Source: Clostridiales bacterium
GTDB lineage: Bacteria; Bacillota; Clostridia; Christensenellales; UBA1242
Direction of reading: 5' to 3'
DNA: 62,762 nucleotides
NCBI GenBank assembly: GCA_015055905.1
Contig: SVHI01000006.1
Coordinates: forward strand, 1 to 62,762
This document shows, in pieces, positions 17,363 to 25,055 of the stretch. The position numbers and the translations under genes were made by a program. A model generated the notes under the pieces. The model was not told where the DNA came from. It made no database searches and saw only the letters and a program-made list of their open reading frames with translations. Within the stretch, counting starts at the first letter, position 1. The number at the start of each line of letters is the position of its first letter.

Positions 17363-18202
17363 ATGCAAAATACTGATAGAGAAACTGCTCGCAAAGAGGT
17401 TGTTGGCAAAATTGACGGCAAACCTTATTATTATATTGACTCAAGCATAATTATTATTTTGCAACGTCTTGATGAATATATTGCGGCTGGCAGCACTGAA
17501 GAAGAACTCATTGCGTTTATGACAAAAAATAATCGTATGAATGAGGCTGGTGCGAAAGATTTGTTAAAAAAATATCATCTTAATCAAAAAGGTGAACTCA
17601 TTTTTTGTATAACACCAACCGTTTATAGAGAAACTATGCTTGATGCAAGAATCAAAGTAACTAGAGATTTTGTTAGAAACAACTGCAGGTTGGCAATGCC
17701 AAATATGAATCTTGCTCAGTTTGCAAATCTTGTAAAAACCATTGCGATTGAGTTTGAAGAGGCTAAGTCAAAAAACGGGCACAAGGGCTTGGCTCCTGAA
17801 ATTAAAAAAGAAACAGGGGTTGACGATAATCTTGAAGATAGAACAATACTTGCCGAGGCGGTTGCGTTCTCATTGATTGGGAAAAAAAATGTCAGGTTCT
17901 TAACCTGTGGCAGAAGCAAATCAAAAGTTAGAGAAAATGACAATGAAGTTATTTCTCTTGGTAAAAAGTATAGACAATGCCAAGTAAACTATGGAAGAAG
18001 TTTTCCTGAACTTAGGCGAGGTGAAGATGTTGTTAGTGTGTTTATGCACTCAAATCACAACGATTTTGGTGATAGCACTAGGGATAGCAAAGATGTTAGG
18101 GAGGTTTCGTTTAAAGTTAAACAAATTATAGAAAAGATTTTAAACGGAAAATCAAAACTAAATATATTAACCCCAGATGAAGTTGAAAAAGGTGGATTTT
18201 AA
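17363..18202 (+). CDS. PIN-like nuclease candidate, module A
   Basis: The 279-aa protein is paralogous to that at 19226. Conserved acidic residues are placed as in PIN-domain RNases: YYIDSS (Asp26) at the end of the first strand, CITPTVYRETM (Glu90), and NLEDRTILAEAVAF (Asp159) before strand VRFLTC. Shared blocks beyond the PIN pattern include TRDFVRNNC, FGDSTRDSKDVREVSF and a C-terminal TPDE. The likely role is metal-dependent RNA cleavage, inferred only from this pattern. AGGAGG precedes the ATG. The small acidic gene follows 11 bp later, as in module B, a toxin-first order. It may share a transcript with the DUF308 gene upstream. Confidence 0.6.
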   Translation: MQNTDRETARKEVVGKIDGKPYYYIDSSIIIILQRLDEYIAAGSTEEELIAFMTKNNRMNEAGAKDLLKKYHLNQKGELIFCITPTVYRETMLDARIKVTRDFVRNNCRLAMPNMNLAQFANLVKTIAIEFEEAKSKNGHKGLAPEIKKETGVDDNLEDRTILAEAVAFSLIGKKNVRFLTCGRSKSKVRENDNEVISLGKKYRQCQVNYGRSFPELRRGEDVVSVFMHSNHNDFGDSTRDSKDVREVSFKVKQIIEKILNGKSKLNILTPDEVEKGGF

Positions 18203-18213
18203 GGAGGTTTGTT

Positions 18214-18426
18214 ATGGATAAAGAAAAGATTGAGGATATGGCTAACGAATATGAAAACGAACTCGAAAAACTTGAGGAAATTCGTGCAGAAAATGCTGCA
18301 AGATATGAAGGGCTTTCAGATGATGAGTTTGTGAGACAACTTGCTGCTGATTATGAGGCTATTTATAAAGACGCTATTGATGAAGACATCAACATCGACA
18401 TTGTTATGCCTGATGAAGAAGAATAA
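18214..18426 (+). CDS. Small acidic partner protein, module A (putative antitoxin)
   Basis: A 70-aa, strongly acidic, mostly helical protein paralogous to the 68-aa product at 20124: both start MDKE and share Y-x3-L-x2-L-x-EI-x2-ENA-x2-Y-x2-LSD and a later Y-x-DA. Acidic size and pairing with a PIN-like gene in both copies suggest an inhibitor or antitoxin that binds the nuclease, but no DNA-binding motif of a usual VapB is visible. AAGGAGG lies before the ATG. It ends at a terminator. Confidence 0.6.
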   Translation: MDKEKIEDMANEYENELEKLEEIRAENAARYEGLSDDEFVRQLAADYEAIYKDAIDEDINIDIVMPDEEE

Positions 18427-18429
18427 AAT

Positions 18430-18460
18430 AAAAATCACGAGGATTTCCTCGTGATTTTTT
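18430..18460. terminator. Bidirectional intrinsic terminator
   Basis: AATCACGAGGA/TCCTCGTGATT stem with T tracts on both strands, between module A and the convergent gene. Confidence 0.92.
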
Positions 18461-19091
18461 ATTCTTCGTCTTCTTCATAATAGTCGCCGATTCCGTAGTC
18501 CCTTTGAATTTTTTGACTATATTTTTTAACGTGAACTTTTGCGTTAATGAGTCTGTAACAACGAATGATTTGCCTTTTTAATGTTCGACGGTCACTAATC
18601 AAGATTTCGAGTCCGTCCCAAGCAAACACCCAACCAGCAACATCAATGAGCATACCGATTGCGCCATAGTCTGACAAGTGGAAAATAATTTCTAAAAACA
18701 ACAATGCTAAGCCAAAAATAAGCCAAACAAGACCGAAAGTTGTTTTTCTTCTAAGTTTCTCTTTTAAGATGACAACCTTTTCTGCGTTGTGGCGTTTTAC
18801 GGCTTTGCGGATTCTTTGTTTTTCTTCGTTTGATGTGGTTTCTTCTGTGTGAATGTCGATTGTTATCTCATCATTCACTGGAATGCCTGAAGCACAAGTG
18901 TCGATATAGTCAGCAACTTGTTCATTCATAAGTTCATAGGTTAAGTATGAATATGGCGAGAAGAATTCGTCTGCTTCTCTTAGTCCCACATAAATTTGCG
19001 CCCTGCCGTCTTTGTCATAGTCAACATACTTTGCTTCCTTCATAACAGGGTGCTTTTTTGCTTTTTTAATTTGCTCTTTTAAACTGCTCAT
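18459..19091 (-). CDS. Hypothetical protein with two membrane helices, between the PIN-like modules
   Basis: The 210-aa protein has a soluble N-terminal part (about 1-115), two hydrophobic helices (about 118-138, FGLVWLIFGLALLFLEIIF; about 145-160, AIGMLIDVAGWVFAWDG) and a basic then acidic C-terminal tail ending YYEEDEE. I do not recognise the family. It is convergent with module A and divergent from module B, and may be incidental or part of the locus. AGAGG precedes the ATG. Confidence 0.55.
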   Translation of the reverse strand: MSSLKEQIKKAKKHPVMKEAKYVDYDKDGRAQIYVGLREADEFFSPYSYLTYELMNEQVADYIDTCASGIPVNDEITIDIHTEETTSNEEKQRIRKAVKRHNAEKVVILKEKLRRKTTFGLVWLIFGLALLFLEIIFHLSDYGAIGMLIDVAGWVFAWDGLEILISDRRTLKRQIIRCYRLINAKVHVKKYSQKIQRDYGIGDYYEEDEE

Positions 19092-19167
19092 AATACCTCT
19101 TTTCAGCTGTGATTATACACCAAATTTGTGCAAATTGCAATAAATATTGGAAATATTAAAATGCATA

Positions 19168-19196
19168 TTGACACTACATTTTTCAAGTGATATGAT
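19168..19196 (+). promoter_or_regulatory. Promoter of PIN-like module B
   Basis: TTGACA at 19168-19173, 17-bp spacer ending TGA (extended -10), TATGAT at 19191-19196; 30 bases before the start codon. Confidence 0.8.
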
Positions 19197-19225
19197 GGAA
19201 GTAACAAAAGAGGGAGGGGGAGTTA

Positions 19226-20113
19226 ATGTCGCACAAGAAACACAGAATGTATAATGATTCTGAAAAGAATCGCGGCTCGCATGTGTTTAGCTTGAATGAC
19301 GAATTTACAAATGAGGTTCCAACATATTTCTTAGATTCAGGTGTTGTTATCACTTACGCCAACATCGAAGAATGGGAAATGTATGGTGCCACGGATGAGG
19401 ATATCATCCAGTTGATGGTTAAAGGTAATCCATCAAATATTAATGAAGAGACAGCAAGGGTGTTGTTAGAACGCTATCGTCTCAACAAAGAAGGCAAGTG
19501 TGCTTTCTGTATTCCGCCAGCAGTTTATAAAGAAACTATGTATGACGGGGGAGGTCGTTTCCCTAAAACACGCAAATTTGTTACTGAGAATTGTTTTGTT
19601 GCATTCCCTAACATACCATTTGAACAATTCGCAGAACTTACTGCAGGTCTTGAGAAGGCACTTAGAGGTGCTAAGTCCTCTGACGGCTATTATGGTCTCA
19701 ACCCTGAATTTAAAAAGAATAAAAAAGGCAAACGCTATGATGCAAACTTTGAAGACCGTTTGATTTTGGCGCAAATCGCAGTCATTGCACTTCTTGGTAG
19801 AAAGAATGTCAGATTTGTTAGTTGTGCTCAACCAAATCAGGCTCAAAATGAACAACAATCGCTTGACCTTTATGGCAAAACTCAAAAATTGAGTGAAATC
19901 AAAATGCCAAGACCATCTCGTGAGGGATATGGTCCAGGTTCGCACGAAATCTTTATGCAAATTAACGGCAAGGATTTTGGTGATAGAACAAAGGGCAACA
20001 ACGGAATGAGACAAGTTTCATTCTTGATTGAAGAAATTGTTGAAAAATATCTCAACGGTCAAGCACAAGTTAGTGTTGTGACTCCAGATGAACTTGGAAG
20101 AAGAGAATTATAA
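19226..20113 (+). CDS. PIN-like nuclease candidate, module B
   Basis: The 295-aa paralogue of 17363-18202 has an extra basic N-terminal segment (about 1-30). Conserved positions are YFLDSG (Asp37), CIPPAVYKETM (Glu about 100) and NFEDRLILAQIAVIAL (Asp in the DR) followed by VRFVSC. Shared signature blocks are TRKFVTENC, FGDRTKGNNGMRQVSF and TPDE near the end. The layout resembles a PIN RNase; substrate unknown. It has its own promoter and a GGGAGGGGG ribosome site, with the small acidic gene 10 bp downstream. Retention of a second, diverged copy suggests two independent but similar modules rather than a recent duplication. Confidence 0.6.
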   Translation: MSHKKHRMYNDSEKNRGSHVFSLNDEFTNEVPTYFLDSGVVITYANIEEWEMYGATDEDIIQLMVKGNPSNINEETARVLLERYRLNKEGKCAFCIPPAVYKETMYDGGGRFPKTRKFVTENCFVAFPNIPFEQFAELTAGLEKALRGAKSSDGYYGLNPEFKKNKKGKRYDANFEDRLILAQIAVIALLGRKNVRFVSCAQPNQAQNEQQSLDLYGKTQKLSEIKMPRPSREGYGPGSHEIFMQINGKDFGDRTKGNNGMRQVSFLIEEIVEKYLNGQAQVSVVTPDELGRREL

Positions 20114-20123
20114 GGAGACTTTA

Positions 20124-20330
20124 ATGGATAAAGAATTGTTTGAAAAGTTGCTTAAGGGCTATCAAAGTGACCTTGCTCAACTTGACGAAATCAAAGAAGA
20201 AAACGCTGAATATTATTCTTCTCTTAGTGATGAAGATTTGATTGACGTTATCGCTGGCGATATGGCAGATGTTTATAACGATGCTTCAGAGCAAGGCGCA
20301 ACAATTGGAGAAGTTCCAACAAGAGAATAA
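20124..20330 (+). CDS. Small acidic partner protein, module B (putative antitoxin)
   Basis: A 68-aa acidic helical protein homologous to 18214-18426. ATG 20124 is chosen because AAGGAGA precedes it and because the product then aligns from MDKE with its paralogue; an in-frame upstream start at 20088 would overlap the nuclease gene. It ends at a terminator, so module B is a two-gene transcript. Confidence 0.6.
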   Translation: MDKELFEKLLKGYQSDLAQLDEIKEENAEYYSSLSDEDLIDVIAGDMADVYNDASEQGATIGEVPTRE

Positions 20331-20337
20331 ATTTTAG

Positions 20338-20364
20338 ACACGCCCCACTTGGGCGTGTTTTTTT
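20338..20364 (+). terminator. Intrinsic terminator
   Basis: ACACGCCC/GGGCGTGT stem with T tract, ending module B. Confidence 0.9.
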
Positions 20365-20447
20365 GTGCAAAAATTTTGTCAGCGTTAAGCCCAAGTTGTA
20401 GTCTAGAGGGGTTATGATATTTATGATAGAAATCAAAAGGAGAAACT

Positions 20448-21779
20448 ATGGCAAATATCATAAATATTAATGAAGAAAATAACATTTTATCATTCGCCGA
20501 TGAACCGCTAGACATTGTCTGTGGAAATACAAATTATTGCTTAAACTTCAATTTTTCTGCACAATGGCAACAATTTACAAAGAAAATTGCGGTTTTTGTG
20601 GCTAATGGAGAAAAGCAACTTGTCGAATTTCAAGAAAGCGAATGTGCGGTTCCTGCAATGCCAAACGCGAACTCGTGTTTTGTCTACGTGCTTGGAATGG
20701 CTGGGGAAAATGAAAGTTTTATTTCAACATCTTTAAGACTAAAACTTATTCCAACTTGTGACTCTACAGTGGAGGCTGATTTTGAAGGTTTTAAAAATTA
20801 TTTGTCTTTGGCATTGGAAAAATTAAAACAATTTGAAGAAGGAAATTACAAAGCAAAAGTGGCTGAAAAATCAGAGTCTCAAGTTGACATAAAAGAAAAC
20901 CAAACAGTGGAGGGTTCAAAGAATTTTGTTGGTGAACTTCTCTATGGTGGAAAAGATGTTGCAACTTTGTCTCAATTTTCTAACGATAATCTGCTCGCTA
21001 ATGGCGACTTTAGTGTAAACCAAAGAGGGAAAAATTATTATCAAGGCAAGAACGGTTTAACTATTTTTTCTGCTGACAGATGGAAAATTCTTGGACAAAA
21101 CACCTCGTTTAATCTTACAACCAAAAAACTTATCATTTATGTTAATCACACTTTTTCGCAAGTTGTTGAAATTCCAACAGCACTTAGAGGACAAATGGTG
21201 ACCGCTTGTTTTAGCGTTGGAACTATTACAAAAGAAATTAATGCATTTGTAAGCGATGGAACAAATGAGGTGACAAAGAAACTCGAGGTTGGCGAAAATG
21301 TTATCTCGTTTGAAGTGGGTGCAGAAGCAACAACTTTAGAAGTGGGCTTTAGAGGAGTTGCTATTAACTCTAATACTTTCTTAAACTTTGTTAAGCTTGA
21401 AGTTGGTGATAAATTCACTGGGTTCAGGGCGAAGAGCGCGAGAGAAGAATTAGAAGATTGTCAAAAGTATTATTATGTAAAAACAACAGACGGCGATGAG
21501 GGAATCTTTGGTGCAGGAATGTGTATTTCGAATTCAGAAGCCAGAGTGTCGGTTAAACTTCCTGTTCAAATGAGGGTTGCCCCAACAGTGACTGCGACAG
21601 GCGAATTTTGTATTTGCTCAGCCAATATTGAAACAATGACCACATTTAATGTTCTTAGCTATGAAGGTGACTCTGTGACTTTAAGTGTTGTGACTGCAAC
21701 CACCGTTTCGGGAATGGGTGCGATGCTTAGAGCAAATGCCACAGGTGCAAGCATTAGTTTTGATGCCGAAATTTATTAA
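20448..21779 (+). CDS. Phage tail-fibre-like protein (orphan)
   Basis: The 443-aa protein has a phage tail or baseplate layout: an N-terminal beta domain (about 1-105), a short helical linker (about 108-130), a connecting segment, then NLLANGDFSVNQRG (about 182-195) and FSADRW (about 206). These are hallmark motifs of tail-fibre receptor-binding regions, followed by a beta-sandwich and EELEDCQKYYY near 340. No capsid, terminase or integrase genes adjoin it, so it is an orphan: a prophage remnant, part of a tail-like particle encoded elsewhere, or a domesticated surface-binding protein. AAAAGGAG precedes the ATG. Confidence 0.7.
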   Translation: MANIININEENNILSFADEPLDIVCGNTNYCLNFNFSAQWQQFTKKIAVFVANGEKQLVEFQESECAVPAMPNANSCFVYVLGMAGENESFISTSLRLKLIPTCDSTVEADFEGFKNYLSLALEKLKQFEEGNYKAKVAEKSESQVDIKENQTVEGSKNFVGELLYGGKDVATLSQFSNDNLLANGDFSVNQRGKNYYQGKNGLTIFSADRWKILGQNTSFNLTTKKLIIYVNHTFSQVVEIPTALRGQMVTACFSVGTITKEINAFVSDGTNEVTKKLEVGENVISFEVGAEATTLEVGFRGVAINSNTFLNFVKLEVGDKFTGFRAKSAREELEDCQKYYYVKTTDGDEGIFGAGMCISNSEARVSVKLPVQMRVAPTVTATGEFCICSANIETMTTFNVLSYEGDSVTLSVVTATTVSGMGAMLRANATGASISFDAEIY

Positions 21780-21793
21780 TAAAGGAGAACAAA

Positions 21794-22021
21794 ATGGAAA
21801 TGGATAATTTAGAAATTATTGAAGACATTGCTGATGTTGAAGAAGTAAAACTAAGACCTATTGGTGTGTATGTGAAGAGAGACAAAAATGGAAAAGTTAT
21901 TCAAATCAACAGTGAAATCTTTATTGAAGACTTAACAGGTTGGGAAAAGATTGATGAGGGCTTTGGCGACAAATATGCACACGCCCAAAGCTTATATAAA
22001 ATAAAAACAGATAGTGATTAA
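21794..22021 (+). CDS. Small phage-tail-associated protein
   Basis: A 75-aa acidic protein, YVKRDKNGKVIQINSEIF followed by GWEKIDEGFGDKYAHAQSLY. This is the pattern of small proteins encoded right after tail fibres in Firmicutes phages. It is 14 bp downstream of the fibre gene with its own AAGGAG site, and overlaps the convergent peptidase gene stop by four bases. Exact role is unknown. Confidence 0.6.
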   Translation: MEMDNLEIIEDIADVEEVKLRPIGVYVKRDKNGKVIQINSEIFIEDLTGWEKIDEGFGDKYAHAQSLYKIKTDSD

Positions 22022-23115
22022 CTATCTGTTTTTTCATAATATATTTTTGATATTTTTTGAAGTAATTTTAAGAATTTTTTTGTATATGTTTTATACTCTT
22101 CAATTTCAACAAATTCGTTTGGTTTGTGTGCAAGGGCAAGGTCACCAACGCCAAAAATGATGGCGTCGCCTGAGTAAGAAGTCAGGTATCCAGCCTCGCA
22201 GCCACCACCAAAAACAACATCTTCACTTTTTGTTGTTTTGATTAAATTTTTAATTTTTTGCATATTTTTCATATAAAATGCAGGTATTTTTAGTGTATTT
22301 TGCAGTTTATATTTAAGACCAACGTAATTATTTTTGATTTCTTCAAGTTTATTTTCGATTTCTTTGATAAATAAATTAACTGAGTCTTCATCAAATGAGC
22401 GAATGTCAAATTTAAGTTCTAGTTTGTCAGCAACCTTGTTTGTTGCGTCGCCGCCAATGATTGTTCCGCAGTTTGATGTGAGGTTAAATCTTGATTGATT
22501 TTCTTCAATGAAGTTTATAATTTTTGCTGCAGCGCAAATGGCATTAACTCCATTTTGTGGGATAGAACTGTGACAGGTTTTTCCAGTGAGTTCGAGCGTA
22601 AACTCATAGCAACCCTTTGACATAAGTTTATATCTTGATTTTGTTGGTTCGCCGATAATTGAAAGTCTTGGATTTATTTTTAATTTTTTGAGATTTTCAA
22701 TAACATTTTCAATGCAACATAGAGATGTTTCTTCATCGGTAGTGAGCGCCGCTATAACGGGGTAAGGTTGAGATTTTATTTTTTCAATATTATCAATAAT
22801 TATTGCTGTAAAACTTTTCATATCAATGGTTCCAAGACCAAATAGTTTTCCGTCTAACTCAGCCAGTGTAAATGGGTCGGTGTTATATTCTTTTGTGCTA
22901 GGAACAACAGTGTCAATGTGTCCAGAAAGAACCACAGGACTAATTGATTTGAGTGCGGTGTTTATACCAATAAGAATTGATGGTTTGTTATTAATTTTGT
23001 TTCTTATAATTTTTATTTCTTTTACTTTAGTTTTTAATTTATTTTTTATAAAGTCAACAATCTCATCTTGACTGTTTGATGAGTTTATGCTGACAAGTTG
23101 TTTTAATGTGTTCAT
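22018..23115 (-). CDS. M20 family metallopeptidase, ArgE/DapE-like deacetylase
   Basis: The 365-aa M20 enzyme has the metal-ligand motifs SGHIDTV (His and Asp), DEETS (Glu pair), GEPT and a C-terminal AHKPNEFV with the last His ligand; the dimerisation domain lies around residues 170-280. It would hydrolyse an N-acyl amino acid or dipeptide. The C-terminal layout is closest to N-acetylornithine deacetylase, but dipeptidases share it. ATG 23115 is chosen because AAGGAG precedes it; the longer in-frame extension would run through the upstream attenuator. Regulation is predicted by the leader peptide and terminator just upstream. Confidence 0.8.
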   Translation of the reverse strand: MNTLKQLVSINSSNSQDEIVDFIKNKLKTKVKEIKIIRNKINNKPSILIGINTALKSISPVVLSGHIDTVVPSTKEYNTDPFTLAELDGKLFGLGTIDMKSFTAIIIDNIEKIKSQPYPVIAALTTDEETSLCCIENVIENLKKLKINPRLSIIGEPTKSRYKLMSKGCYEFTLELTGKTCHSSIPQNGVNAICAAAKIINFIEENQSRFNLTSNCGTIIGGDATNKVADKLELKFDIRSFDEDSVNLFIKEIENKLEEIKNNYVGLKYKLQNTLKIPAFYMKNMQKIKNLIKTTKSEDVVFGGGCEAGYLTSYSGDAIIFGVGDLALAHKPNEFVEIEEYKTYTKKFLKLLQKISKIYYEKTDS

Positions 23116-23138
23116 AATCTTCTCCTTTTTAAGCAAAT

Positions 23139-23260
23139 AAAAAACCCAGTGTATATGTTTCAAAACATACCACTGGGCGAAAAAGATTATAAAACATTTA
23201 ATCCAACAATATGTTTTGCAAGCACCAAAAATCGCACCTGCAAAACATTTTTGCAAGTGA
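23139..23260 (-). promoter_or_regulatory. Attenuator: alternative hairpins and terminator before the M20 gene
   Basis: On the minus strand the leader forms hairpin 1:2 (23249-23259 with 23234-23246) or hairpin 2:3 (23234-23246 with 23213-23223). Segment 3 (23210-23218, plus-strand TATGTTTTG) is also exactly complementary to the terminator arm at 23161-23169. The terminator itself has CCCAGTG...CACTGGG with T6 (23139-23178). These exclusive pairings are the mark of transcription attenuation. Confidence 0.75.
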
Positions 23261-23299
23261 CTATCTTTGATGATGCCAAAGCATTGTTGACTTAAACAT
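23261..23299 (-). CDS. Leader peptide (12 aa) of the attenuator
   Basis: An ATG with GGAGG six bases upstream encodes MFKSTMLWHHQR and a TAG stop. The stop lies one base from the first attenuator segment, so a ribosome finishing the peptide would mask that segment. The consecutive Trp-His-His-Gln-Arg codons are candidate sensing codons. A good promoter lies just upstream. It is too short for homology, but position, ribosome site and RNA structure agree. Confidence 0.7.
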   Translation of the reverse strand: MFKSTMLWHHQR

Positions 23300-23327
23300 A
23301 GTTGTCCTCCTAATTGATTATGACTTA

Positions 23328-23356
23328 ATTATAGACATCAAAAAAATAATTGTCAA
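23328..23356 (-). promoter_or_regulatory. Promoter of the leader-peptide transcript
   Basis: On the minus strand TTGACA (23351-23356), 17-bp spacer, TATAAT (23328-23333): a consensus match. Confidence 0.88.
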
Positions 23357-23534
23357 TATTAATTTTGAAAAGATGAAAAATATAAATGCAAATAAAATTA
23401 TGTAAAGTGTTTATTTTTGAAAAAATTTAATATAAAAATACATTTTTGAGTGAAAAGTTTAAAAATTAAGATTTTGAGAATCGTTGACGATATTTTTTAT
23501 TTGTGATAGTATATTTTTGTTGAAGGAATATTTT

Positions 23535-24305
23535 ATGAACGAATTAGAAAAATATTATAATAAATTTAATGAAGATAAAAGGCTTTTGTCAAGACACGGG
23601 CAGGTTGAATTTTTTGTTGCTAATCACTATATAGATGAAGTGATTGGTGAAAGAAAAGAACTTGACATCTTAGATGTTGGTGCGGGCACTGGAAGATATT
23701 CGGTTAGACTTGCGGAACTTGGTCACAATGTGACAGCTGTTGAACTTGTGAATAAAAATGTTAGCCAGATAAAAATGAAGTCAAACAAAATTGTGGCAAA
23801 GCAGGGTGATGCTGTAAATTTGAAATTTAAAGATAACTCATTTGATGTTGTTTTGTTGTTTGGACCACAATATCATTTGATTTCTCACGAAGAAAAATTG
23901 CAAGCATTAAATGAAGCCAAGAGGGTTGTTAGACCAAATGGCCACATTCTCATTATGTATTTAATGAATGAGTATGCTGTTATTACTTATGCGTTCAAAG
24001 AGGGAAACTTGAAAAAGTGTTTGGCTGAAAATAAACTAGATGAGAATTTTCAAACCATTACTAACAAAGAAGATTTGTATAGTTATGTGAGGCTTGAAGA
24101 GATTAATAAACTTAAAGATGAATCAGGGTTAGAGCGAGTTAAAATTATTGGTGTTGATGGTGCAACAGATTATATTAGACCAGTGATAAACAAACTTGAT
24201 GATGAAGATTTTGAGGTTTATAAAAAGTATCAACTTTCAATTTGTGAGAGACCTGAACTTATGGGGGCTAGTTCTCACATTATGGATATTCTCACAAAAA
24301 AATAA
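23535..24305 (+). CDS. Class I SAM-dependent methyltransferase
   Basis: The 256-aa protein has motif I LDVGAGTGRYSVRLAELGH (about 49-67), acidic motif II at AVELVNKN, and motif IV-like FDVVLLFGPQYHL (about 103-115), which is the class I fold. The NGHILIMYLMNEYA strand follows. Substrate unknown; the family acts on small molecules, RNA or proteins. ATG 23535 is chosen for the GAAGGA site; an in-frame ATG at 23484 lacks one and would add a hydrophobic stretch. It is divergent from the M20 leader promoter. Confidence 0.8.
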   Translation: MNELEKYYNKFNEDKRLLSRHGQVEFFVANHYIDEVIGERKELDILDVGAGTGRYSVRLAELGHNVTAVELVNKNVSQIKMKSNKIVAKQGDAVNLKFKDNSFDVVLLFGPQYHLISHEEKLQALNEAKRVVRPNGHILIMYLMNEYAVITYAFKEGNLKKCLAENKLDENFQTITNKEDLYSYVRLEEINKLKDESGLERVKIIGVDGATDYIRPVINKLDDEDFEVYKKYQLSICERPELMGASSHIMDILTKK

Positions 24306-24342
24306 ACGCAAAAATATTTTAAAATTAATAAAAAATGCATAT

Positions 24343-24377
24343 AAAAAGCCTTTATTGTTAAAAATAAAGGCTTTTTT
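24343..24377. terminator. Bidirectional intrinsic terminator
   Basis: AAAGCCTTTATT/AATAAAGGCTTT stem with T tracts on both strands between convergent genes. Confidence 0.88.
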
Positions 24378-24379
24378 GT

Positions 24380-24952
24380 TTATTTTGAACGTTTAATTAT
24401 TTCGTGGTAAATATCCATCCAACTGTGAACGGTTGTAACATTTTTGAGTTTAACATCTCGTGCTTCGCCCTCTTTGAGATATAGGACATCAACCTTTGAA
24501 TCTTTGAACAAATCAACATTTCTTGGGTTGTCTTCAATCATTAAATCGAGACCAAGTTCTTCACATCTTCTTACTTTGTTTCTTTCGCCCCAAATGATTT
24601 GTTTTGGTTTGACAGACATCTTTTTCATATGCCTCTTTGCTGAAGCAATTTCTTGAGGTCTAAAACAACCTCTTAAAGTGACGATATAAAATTCGTGACC
24701 CAAGTCTGCAAGTTCTTTCATAATCTCGTTTGCACCAGGCACAAATTCGCATTTTTGAACCAAGCTGTCATAGCACTCAGTAAAGAATCTTTCAGTTTCT
24801 TCTTGTGTCCAATCAAAACAAACCTCTTGAGAAACTTCGTCTGCTTTGAGTCTTGGTTTATTTAATGTTTTTAGTGACCAATATTCTGCACCGAATCTTA
24901 ATTTTCTTTCACTATCTAAAATTACGCCGTCAAAATCAATACCTATTTTCAT
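24380..24952 (-). CDS. HAD superfamily hydrolase, 5'-nucleotidase-like
   Basis: The 190-aa protein starts with HAD motif I GIDFDGVILDS (nucleophile Asp6 and Asp8), motif II in YIVTLRG (about 92), a conserved Lys in NKVRRCEELGLD, and motif IV LMIEDNPRNVD (about 135) with the metal-binding acidic pair. It should be a cytosolic magnesium-dependent phosphatase; similarity to 5'(3')-deoxyribonucleotidase-type HADs is suggested by the short cap, but substrate is unknown. AGAGG precedes the ATG. Confidence 0.8.
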   Translation of the reverse strand: MKIGIDFDGVILDSERKLRFGAEYWSLKTLNKPRLKADEVSQEVCFDWTQEETERFFTECYDSLVQKCEFVPGANEIMKELADLGHEFYIVTLRGCFRPQEIASAKRHMKKMSVKPKQIIWGERNKVRRCEELGLDLMIEDNPRNVDLFKDSKVDVLYLKEGEARDVKLKNVTTVHSWMDIYHEIIKRSK

Positions 24953-25026
24953 TTTGTTTTCCTCTTTATAAACGGAATTATAACATAAAAATTTATATTT
25001 TCAAATTTAAATAATAAAAAACAAAT

Positions 25027-25055
25027 AAAAAACATAGAAAAAATCTATGTTTTAT
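25027..25055 (-). terminator. Intrinsic terminator
   Basis: AAAACATAGA/TCTATGTTTT stem at the end of the sugar kinase gene; T tract on the minus strand. Confidence 0.75.

Noticed and set aside
22018..23256. Longer start (23256) for the M20 peptidase
   Set aside because: The extension has no ribosome site, crosses the terminator and gives a non-homologous N-terminus; ATG 23115 has AAGGAG.
23100..23310. T-box leader before the M20 gene
   Set aside because: No T-box core (TGGNACCGCG-type) is seen; a short ORF and alternative hairpins explain the region better.
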